From contig OU452206.1 of the NCBI GenBank assembly GCA_911728435.2, forward strand, positions 9,144,297 through 9,208,296: 64,000 nucleotides of DNA, in the 5' to 3' direction. Shown here in pieces: positions 55,067-64,000 of the stretch; within the stretch, counting starts at the first letter, position 1; the number at the start of each line of letters is the position of its first letter. The translations under genes were made by a program, and so were the position numbers. The DNA is from Apoderus coryli (lineage: Eukaryota; Arthropoda; Insecta; Coleoptera; Attelabidae). Below the pieces are notes generated by a model, which was not told where the DNA came from, did no database searches, and saw only the letters and a program-made list of their open reading frames with translations.

Positions 55067-58000
55067 ATGTTTTCAAGTAGTCCTAATTACACAAAATTAA
55101 AGACAAATTTGCGGCTAGCAATTACAAGATTGAAACTACTCGAGAAGAAAAAAACTGAACTTACTGAAAAATCTAGGCGTGAAATTGCAGATTACATTGC
55201 AGCTGGAAAAGCCGAAAGAGCAAAAATCAGAGTTGAGTATATTATTCGGTAAGTACCTACCTAAGTAATATCAAGTTTTAGTTGCAATTAAATTTATGCA
55301 AATTGCTAGGGAGGATTACTTAGTGGAAGCTTTGGAAATTGTAGAAATGTATTGTGACCTATTATTAGCGCGATTTGGTTTAATATCTAACATGAAAGAA
55401 CTAGATGAAGGTATCGCAGAAGCAGTTTCTAGCCTTATTTGGGTCGCTCCCAGATTACAATCTGACGTACAGGTAGGTACCAGAGTACCAGGTATGTATA
55501 TTGCTTTTTTATGATTAACCATTATATTATTTGCAGGAGTTGAAAGTTATATGTGACCTGTTAGCTGCAAAATATGGCCCTAGTTACGCTGAAGCATGCA
55601 GAATAGAATCTATTGACACTATAAGTCAGAAATTAAAGCACAAACTTTCAATTCAAAATCCTCCAAAATTATTGGTAGAAAAATACGTTATTGAAATAGC
55701 TAAATCCTTCAACATTCCGTATGAACCGGATCCCCAAGTGATGGCTCAAGAAAAAGGTTCAATGTCTTCTATTACCGAAGTTTACTGTTATTTATTAATA
55801 TTTTTAAGGTTCAGATGCAATGTTGATCGATTTATCAGACAGCAAAAATAATCTTGGAGGAGGTGGTATGCCCCAACCACCTGGGTTTGTTGGCTATCCT
55901 CAACCGCCGCCTTTGCCAAATATGTTTGATCCAATTGCATTTAGTTACCCAGTAAGTTGTTTTGGTATTTATTAAGTCTATATTTATGATTATGCAGATT
56001 AGAGTTGTCTAATCTTAAAGTTTAGCGTATCAGTCACATGAATTTATTTACACATTTATAGTTCAGCAAGTCGTGTCGCTTCGGTATTCGGCATGTTTTT
56101 TACTATTCGGCAGTATAGTGAAACACCAGCATCTTGTTATTTAAGTATCAGTTCCGCTAGCAAGCAAAACGTAGATATAGATTGATTACTTTTGTAAAAT
56201 GTATTTGGAATAACATTTTTAATTTTAATTTACAGCCTGACAAAGGTGCTGAGGCGGGTGCTAGTGCTCCACCACCATTTGCTTACAACATTCCGCCCGG
56301 TGATGAGAAAGAATCAAACACAGATTACACAGTACGTAGTAATAATTTGTATTTTATTCATGTAAGATCTGAAGGTGTTTGTTTTTTCATTTTTAGTTGC
56401 TTGAATGCCTTTATTTTTCTGTAGTGGATGTATTTTATTTTATTCTTTGTAGGATCATGGTAGTTTACCAACTTATAGCATGGTCTATCCAGACGTAAAA
56501 AAGGTAAAATTTAAAGTGATTAGCATGGCGCAGTCCCACTAGTAATGAAAACAGTTATAGTTACATATATTACGAAAAAAAATACTTTGTTTTACTAATA
56601 TCTTCTATGTAAATTAATGAACTGACTAGAAAAATATTAGGTTTTCTTTAATGGCCTATGACTTAAAAAATACGTAGCAATGTAAGTTTTTGATGCGACG
56701 GTCTACTGGAAATGCGCCATGTCATACACTTTATTTTGCATAGTACATTATTATACACTCACAGACAAAAATATTTCATAAACAAAAAATCCATCAACCC
56801 TTATTTGTGCTTATAGTCAAATAAATTACATAATGAAGTTTTGCAACAGATTTGCAGAACAAAATTAGGTAAGTCAAAATAACTTTGAAAACAATTATTA
56901 ATCCTTATAATTAAAAATAAAAATATGGCAATATTCTTGTCTGTGAGTGTATTTTACAAATAGTATGTTGGTGTGTTTCAAAACACGCGAAAAATTCTTG
57001 TTAAAAATAAAAGGTTGATTTTCATCAGGTGACAGAAAAAAGTTTTTTTTTGATAGCAAAAAACGAGGGATAAATTGCGTACCGTCTTCATGGCAGTTTA
57101 CTGTGGTATACTAGATGGTCTAATAATCCGAACGACAGTTACTAGAAAAAAAAAATCGAGATAAAGCTAAAATATTCTGCAACTATTACGTTTATCATAA
57201 GCCATTTAATCTCAATTACGTGGAAAGAGTTGAAGTAAATTACACTGTTGTTTTTAATAGATCATTAAAAAAATCTATTTGGTCGGTCTCACACTTGAAA
57301 AGGACAAAAAATTAGGAATTATTTCCATCAAATTTTCACAATTCCTTTCCCCATCTTTGCCATTACGGCCTTATAATGTATCTTGAAAATTACCCGTTAT
57401 TTTCAAATTATAACGTTTTACTTTTTCGACCCATAGGGAAAGTATTATTGTGAACGCGCTAAAAAAAAATTGAGGTAAAGAAGGATATAACCATTTTGAA
57501 GTCCCCTGAGACGATTAAGCCCATTTCCCGATGGAAGTCTGTCTGTCTTTATGTATTCTTCCACGATAGCGCTTAAACGTTTCAACCAATTGACCTTTTG
57601 GTATATGAGTTTGGGGGAGTCCTAGGATGAACCCATTAGTTTTTGGTTGAAATCGCTTAAGCCCTGTGGACACAACCGCTAGATTTACCTTCCTAGTTCT
57701 CGAGAATATTGCGTTTAAAATTTTCACCAGTTAGGTCGTTGGAACCTCTATCTCTTATTATAATATAATAAAGTAATTTGATACGCGTCAGTGTCGTCAT
57801 TGGTAGAGCGTGCGCTTTGCATGAGGAAGGTCCGGGGTTCGAATCCAGCTGGAAATTTTTTTTATATCTTAATTTTTTATTAAGAAATAAATTGGAACTA
57901 ATAAAAATAATACAATAATAATTATTAAAACTCTGTTTCGTTACGCAGTTTATATCATATTTATATTAAACAGGGTTAACTCTCACTCAGTACAAAGATT

Positions 58001-59347
58001 TTAACTGGAGGTAGAGAAAAATAAGATATCACAGACTCGCCTTTCAAAAAATTTCCAACAACCCAACCCAATGTATATTGCCGGCAAAGTTTTGGGACGA
58101 TACAACCGATTTTTCTGCATTTGTTTTGAAACAGCCTGTGTATTTATACTTTTCTAAACAATTTCTAATTATATTTTAGATAAATAATTCTGAGGATACA
58201 TTGCAAGATGGTAATATTGAGGTATGCTCGTATTGCGTGAAGCTTTTAATTTTATAGCATATTAGATCAACTAATGTTTGTTCTCATTTGTTTGCATAAT
58301 ATAGTTTTATTTAGATTTAATAATTAACGCGGTCAATTATAGTACTCGTATCTTCCCTCTCTCTCTTTATATTTGCGCCTTTGTTGGTTATAAATTTTCT
58401 CTTCTGGGCCAGTCTGATGTATGTAGTGATCTTCGATATCAGTGCAGCATAATAGCTTATTGTATTTATTGCCCATATATTGTTTTTCTATCCAGTCTAG
58501 TATTTTTGTAATCTGTACCAAATTGCACTGGTTCATTATTGCATAATCTACACCTAAGGTATATCTTAAGTGATTTTTACCTAAAAACAATTAAATGGAA
58601 GCTTAGCCAGATAATAGACTCGCTTATGGCGCAACAGCAACTAATCAAACAGTGTTAAGAGATCTGGCAGTCATTTTTCAATAATTCCATAGTAAAGAAA
58701 TATTTCGAATTTGAGATGCTACATAAGCTACACGGCACCTCCAACTAATCTTACCACCATAATATGGGAATTTTGTGTTTTTAGCTTTAAGAAAACAAGT
58801 TACTCTTCGTTGTTCAATTTTTACCCACTTTCGGATATCGGAATTTCAAAATAAAAGTACTTCACTCTTGCACATATTATTCATAATTTAACCATATGCA
58901 GCCTCTTTTAAGTTTTGATTTAGGATTTCATTATCATCATGCAAAAATTTTAATAAAGAGTTACTTTGATTTAATATTAGTTTCCCACATAGTTCGAACT
59001 TACATTGTAGTTTTCATCTAAAATTTGCTAAATAACCTATATGTTTAGAAGCTTCAAACACAAGACCATTTTTAGCAAATCGCACGTTTCATGGCTTTTA
59101 GGATATTCACTTTAGGATTGTAATCCTATTTTATTCTAATCAAAAATTTTGATCGTAGAATTCAGATAACAAACCAAAGCCAATGCCAAGGACAAAAATG
59201 AATGATGGCAACAATTTTGATCTTCCGGAGTTGCCGTCAGTACCTAATAGCGGTGCAAATTTGCCAGACGTTCCAAGTGACAAAAATGATGACATCGACT
59301 TTGACGATTTGACCAGGCGTTTTAATGAACTCAAGAAAAAATATTGA
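55067..59347 (+). CDS. Ist1: IST1 homologue, ESCRT-III regulator
   Basis: A cytosolic, endosome-associated ESCRT-III-like protein that regulates VPS4 and acts in multivesicular-body sorting and abscission. Exons are 55067-55248, 55310-55472, 55537-55756, 55809-55951, 56236-56331, 56453-56503, 58180-58221 and 59159-59347, giving 361 aa, close to the 364 of the human protein. The Ist1 domain covers about residues 1-185 (start MFSSSPNYTKLKTNLRLAIT; KAERAKIRVEYIIREDYLVE; KVICDLLAAKYGPSYAEACR). A Pro/Gly-rich linker (MPQPPGFVGYPQPPPLPNMF) follows. The C-terminus DIDFDDLTRRFNELKKK matches the MIT-interacting motif that binds VPS4/spastin MIT domains. Exon 7 is a 42-nt in-frame microexon that could be skipped. 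The exon 3 donor (G|GTTCAA) is weak and its intron is only 52 bp. AATAAA occurs near 59490 and 59833. Confidence 0.95.
56504..57412. other. Ist1 intron 6, 5' part, nothing recognised
   Basis: AT-rich intron sequence. ACACTCACAGACAAAAATA (near 56755) and its inverted counterpart GTCTGTGAGTGTATT (near 56938) suggest a ~200-bp miniature inverted-repeat element, but the borders are uncertain. Confidence 0.35.
57413..58130 (+). repeat. R1 dispersed repeat, copy H, near full length
   Basis: Plus-strand copy in Ist1 intron 6. It has a CTTTTTCGACCCATAGGGAAAG start, the CGATTAAGCCCATTTCCCGA block, TCCTAGGATGAACCCATTAG, a tRNA-Ala-like segment (CATTGGTAGAGCGTGCGCTT, B box GGGGTTCGAATCC, 57795-57855), TTCGTTACGCAG and the terminal CGATACAACCGATTTTTCTG. 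This copy gives the clearest order of family blocks. Confidence 0.7.
58222..59158. other. Ist1 intron 7, nothing recognised
   Basis: No exon, RNA gene or element border was found. A minus-strand 85-codon frame (58333-58590) has no recognised domain. Confidence 0.4.
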
Positions 59348-62300
59348 TCCCCAATACATTGATTTCGTGGAATTGTGATAAGAGTATTTATTGTAAGATA
59401 TTGGCAGATAATTTATGTTCAGAACAATGTAATACTAAAGTTAATTTTTAAATGAGTGTCATCTTCATGTATTGATTTCCACAATGGGTAATAAAATTAT
59501 TTACAGGTTATCTTCAGTCTTAAAAGTATACAAATATACAGTTGTTGAGTATATAAATCTAAACTAGCCTCTTCTTGTTTGATTGTGTCCTCATTGGTTT
59601 AGGATTGCGCGGTCGATAACGGAGAGTAAGCAAAGTCAAAATTTAAAAATATTACTTTCAACAGGTAATTGATGTTATCACAAGAAAACTTCCGCCATGA
59701 ATACAGTATTGTTGTATTGTAGTGCTCTTTGAAAATAAGTTATTTGCTGGTTCTGGCTAATTTGTAATATGTAATAATTGCTTAAAGCATAACATTAATA
59801 TATTATCTTGTATTGTTTATACTGTTGTTAAAAATAAATATATATTATGTATTTTTTTTTATTTGTAACAAAAATCACGTATTTCACTAATTGGTGTATT
59901 ATAGAAAAAGGATGTAACATTTGAACCAACACAATTACCCCTTAAAATTATTACAGGCTTTTTCCCTTAAATAAATTCGATTTAAAATTGATTGATATTT
60001 TTGCATCGTTAACAAAACTTCACACGTCGGAACCAAATTCTATTAGAGGTCCGACATACTACTTATAATGGGTTTTCTTGTGTTCCAATAACTCCTTGGG
60101 AGTCAAACTGTTTTATGAGTCGTGAAACCTTGAACGCTGTATTCATGCCATCTATCTTTGTTGACATGTTACGATAGCGTGCACTGTCTTCAGTGAAAAA
60201 TGCTTCACCTGCCCAACTTCCAGACCAAATTGTTAATGCAAATTTGGCCAACATGGGGATTTTCTTCGTCTCAATAAGATAATTTTATGTTTGAACCTAA
60301 TCTATTCAGGTGAAAGGCTGTCTTGAGAAGTAAACAAATGTGACCCAATTATGGTTTAATAGGCTCATATTTATATTTTACCCAACAATTCAAGTTTTTT
60401 GACGAAGTGGATTGCTTTGCTGGTGGAAATTTCTCTTTGCTTCCTTGGTAAAAGAATTACTGCACCAAATGTATAAAATATAATTCTAGCGACATCTGGA
60501 CAGTAACAGTAGGTATATATAATGCTCCAACGTTTCATCCTCTTTTCATAAGCGACCAATCTACTGTTACATAAAGCAGATCGCATGTCCTGATCTCAAA
60601 CAGCTGTCTGGTTCTTGATTTTTTACCTACACCAACGTGGATTCATCAATTTCCGGTATTATTTGTTATGCGTATGGCCAGGCTGGTGGGCCCTCATAAA
60701 ATGGTCAAGGCTCCATGATCTGTTCTAGGGATACGAAAGAATCGATAGCACTATCTATTGTTTCCGAACTGTGCTATCGATAGAGATGCATTCAGATGCG
60801 CGACCTGATTAACTTAGCTTCTTAGCGAATTTAAGACGTGGGGGGCCTTGCAAGGGTATTTCCCGGGCTCCGGAATTGTCACAGTACGCGCCTGCCTATG
60901 GCTACCAATTAAAAACTTTCAACAATTCATAACCAAACAAATTTTAATTCTCCTGATGTATAAATATGTTCCCAAACTAACATCATGCTCCGAAGAATTT
61001 TAAATGGTATAATCAATGAGTAGGACCTTATAAAATAGGTTTTACCACATCAACTTCACTTCATATTCAAATCTGGACACACATTTGGCTAACCATGTGA
61101 GCATGCTTGGGAACAAAAACATGTTTTACTCAAAGATCTAGAAAAGGGGGAGATAAAACTGTTTACATTTTCAAGCGATCAAACATCATTATTTGCAGAT
61201 ATCGATAATGCCAAACTTCCGCTGTGATTCCCGCATTGTTTTAAAATACATTATTTTGATACGGACATTTTTTACCGTATTAAAGCAAAATATAACTTAG
61301 GTGATGGTACTAATTTTTGTGTATAATAAAACGATATATCCAAGATATATCGTGTTTATTTGCTTTTAGTTGGTGATTTTGAGGAATTTTGAGTGTTTTT
61401 TTGTGCAAAAACTATAAAAAAACAACATATCTCTCGAGTTTCTAGATCTGTGGTTTTACTACAGCTGGTAAAACAGGTTTATAAGTGAAATAAAAATGTC
61501 TTTTGCGATCTTAAAATTCAATTTATATATTTACATCTACACTAAATAAACTATTCATTCCTCAAAACTTACAGGTAGCGAAATTAAATTAATGTTATAA
61601 AAATCAGTGTATTAACACTCTTATTTCAATGCAACATTGAAAACATTTTAAGTAGTACTATTTTCTGAGTAACATGAGACACTCAATCCCTATTTCAAAA
61701 AAATAAATAAAATTTCGATATCTGTATAACATGATCAATATCTGTATAACATGATCAATGTGGTGAAATTTGTGACAAGGGAAGCATATTTTAAAGCCCA
61801 AAATTGGTTTAGGATTAATTTTCGTGATAAGATAGCTTAGGCCTACCATTGTTTAATATAATGGCCTCCACTATAATAGTATTATAATATTATGCAACGA
61901 TCATGTAATGAGCATTAACCGGGATGGTATAAACCAGCAACTAGTGGGAAATGAAAAACAGCATTTTCAAATTATGATTGAACATAATATAATGAAGGCA
62001 TTTAAAGACAGTCGTAGAAAAAAATATTACACAACTCCCAATCTACATTTCTTATAACCAAACACCACACGAATCGCCTGCCGCGAAGCTACCGTAGAAT
62101 ATGTTTGACCGCGTGTGGTAAATTACATGACGGACCTGCAGTGAATGTAACTTTTATTGAAGGCGATGCTTCTCTGCAACATAATTATGCCAAATTTTCT
62201 TCAACCAATAATACTTAAATTTTTCGTATTTAATTGTCGGGGATTAATACTTCCCTTGCCTACATTGACCGTACTCCGCTATACCTGACTTAGAATTACG

Positions 62301-62906
62301 TCACATAAATACAATCTCCAAACTAAAATAAATTAATATCCATGGAAAACAGGTGATATCCTATTATACTTCCAGTCTCTAAAATGTTATTCAAAACACA
62401 CTGTTACACTTCACCTTTAGTGTTTAATTCCGGATTAAATAACTATCACTAATCAAATTTTGAACTATTTTTGCTTTGTATTTAATCAGTCTCCATACAG
62501 CTTCTTTGAATTTATAAATCATAAATTTAATTACAGCATAATGTATCTCCAACCCCGCATTACACGTTTTACCACTTAACCAAATGATAAAAATGGCAAT
62601 TTACGTGCAAAACTTCACACCCCCTTACCTCTACTAAGTTCTCTTACATTTTATTCTACACAAAATTCGATGTCGAGCACATTTTCACCACAGTACACTG
62701 ATCACTTTGGCATAATTACTAGACTTGAGTTTAACAATCAACCTACTGAATTATAACCATTAAACAGTTATTCTTTCATTTATGTTTAAGCTAACTGTTT
62801 GAAGACTAATTTAAATGTTCTATTCTCCATTCATTCTAGTCTTACTTCACTTTAAGTGGTCTTTTTCCATAATTCCATCAAGCTGAACATTAAACACAAT
62901 TTTATG
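59348..62906. other. Ist1 3' flank and intergenic DNA
   Basis: Holds the Ist1 3' UTR and, at the far end, presumably the 3' UTR of the minus-strand Q-rich gene. Two minus-strand open frames (60063-60254 and 60371-60586) are not recognised. A GTGCTATCGATAG / CTATCGATAGCAC-like inverted pair lies at about 60740-60785. A short direct duplication ATCTGTATAACATGATCAAT occurs at 61718-61760. No complete element was resolved. Confidence 0.4.
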
Positions 62907-64000
62907 CTAATGTGTCATCGCGTGCTGTTGTGTCATAATCGGATACGACACCATCGGCTGAGATGCATTCGACATCGCAAGCGTCTGAGATGTATTAATC
63001 GCAGATCTATGAAGTTCCATTTGTTGATTCTGCTGTGCCAACAACTGCTGACTGGTACTGGCCAAAGCTAACTGTTGCGCTTGCGTTGTAAGCTGCTGTT
63101 GAGTCGTGCTAGCCAATGCCAACTGCTGAGGCATATTAGCGACAGCCAATTGTTGAGGCGTATTAGCAAGCGCAAGTTGCTGAGCTTGAGAAGTCAACTG
63201 TTGTGTGGTATTTGCCACTACTAATTGTTGGGTTTGTGAAGTCAGTTGTTGATTTGTATTTGCCAAAGCTAACTGTTGAGCTTGCGATGTGAGCTGTTGA
63301 TTGGCCAATTGATGAGCTTGCGACGTGAGTTGTTGATTTGCCAACTGTTGAGCTTGCGACGTGAGTTGTTGATTTGCCAACTGTTGGGCTTGCGACGTGA
63401 GCTGTTGGTTAGCCAATTGCTGAGCTTGTGACGTTAATTGTTGATTTAACTGTTGGGCATTGTTGGTTAACGTCAGCTGTTGCTGTTGAGGAGCACTAGC
63501 GGCTAATGCTAATTGTTGATTGGCCATATGTTGGGCTTGGGAAGTTAATTGGGAAGATGTCGCAAGGGCTAATTGTTGGGCTGGATTTGTTGTTACTGAA
63601 AAACATTAATATATCACTATTTTGGTACTTAATTGTTGAATCAAAATTTATATGTTAAAATACTCCAAGAAATAAGAATATTCTATATTTACGCATTACT
63701 TACCTAATATCTGTTGGTTGGGTGCCAACATTTGGGCTGGCGACGCAATACTAACTGTTGGACAACCAGCTATCGACACCGGATTTCCTGATACAGCGTT
63801 ACAAGTAGACACTGTTGCCAATGATACTGGTACTGTCGCAACACTGGCTGCAGTTACCGTTCTGATTACTTGTTGAGGTGTATTAGTATTAGTTATTGTA
63901 ACAGCTGGCATATTCACTGTACCATTTCGTTTGCCGCACATGCGTAAATTAGCATTTTGATCGAGAAGAAATTCATTTGTGGCTGTTAGATCTGATACCT
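62907..64000 (-). CDS. Glutamine-rich protein, C-terminal part (cut by window edge)
   Basis: Two exons on the minus strand: 64000-63704 (open at the window edge) and 63595-62907 (stop TAA), joined in phase by a GT/AG intron (ILG|GTAAGT ... TTTCAG|TAACA). The first part, DLTATNEFLLDQNANLRMCG, looks helical. It is followed by a Thr/Val/Ala-rich stretch (VIRTVTAASVATVPVSLATV). The second exon is almost wholly Gln, Leu and Ala, with a 12-residue unit QLTSQAQQLANQ repeated several times. The composition is that of an activation- or scaffold-type region in nuclear regulators. The family was not recognised, because the N-terminus lies outside the window. The reading frame is clean over ~325 codons with frame-preserving repeats, so it is probably a real gene. 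Confidence 0.75.
63270..63445. repeat. 36-bp coding minisatellite
   Basis: About five near-identical 36-bp units (around GCTTGCGACGTGAGTTGTTG on the plus strand) within the Q-rich exon. Being a multiple of three, each unit adds 12 residues without shifting the frame. Adjacent units near 63318-63395 are almost identical, indicating recent slippage or unequal exchange. Confidence 0.85.

Overview
This is an AT-rich, intron-containing, transposon-saturated nuclear window from an insect. The evidence is introns with standard GT/AG borders, Jockey-type LINEs, hAT and mariner remnants, a DUF4817 helix-turn-helix fragment and insect-like gene content. A beetle or hemipteran would fit, but the order cannot be fixed from the sequence alone. 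Host exons make up a small part of the window. All exon structures below were assembled by eye from splice sites and reading-frame continuity.

Host genes, left to right: (1) a Mohawk-type TALE homeobox gene on the minus strand (4277-7113, three coding exons, 269 aa); (2) a LAT/y+LAT-type SLC7 amino-acid transporter light chain on the plus strand (18708-49345, eight exons, 494 aa) whose introns are swollen by transposons; (3) the nucleolar GTPase GNL2/NOG2 on the minus strand (49704-53458, four exons, 630 aa), tail-to-tail with the transporter; (4) the ESCRT-III regulator IST1 on the plus strand (55067-59347, eight exons, 361 aa), divergent from GNL2 across about 1.6 kb; (5) the C-terminal part of a glutamine-rich protein on the minus strand (62907-64000), cut by the window edge. 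These genes have unrelated housekeeping or developmental roles and form no operon-like unit.

Everything else is mostly mobile DNA. There are seven LINE reverse-transcriptase copies, one of them with an uninterrupted 561-codon reading frame, plus smaller LINE scraps. Four hAT-type elements have matching TIRs and 8-bp target duplications. One of these carries nine tandem units of about 174 bp. Other items are a TAA-flanked Harbinger-like element, a 2.65-kb TIR element full of TTATAAAA motifs, a foldback element containing a broken DUF4817 ORF, nested TIR elements, a 5S-rRNA-like SINE with a clear target duplication, and at least eight copies of a dispersed family (called R1 here) carrying a tRNA-Ala-like internal promoter. 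Nested insertions give relative ages in several places.

The most intriguing signal is a recurrent short RNA-like motif (CTGAWGA, one extra base, variable GC-rich stem, GAAAC, short palindrome). It occurs eight times in unrelated flanks and sits symmetrically, pointing outward, in the arms of two foldback elements. It resembles a hammerhead-ribozyme core, but the consistently unpaired extra base is non-canonical.
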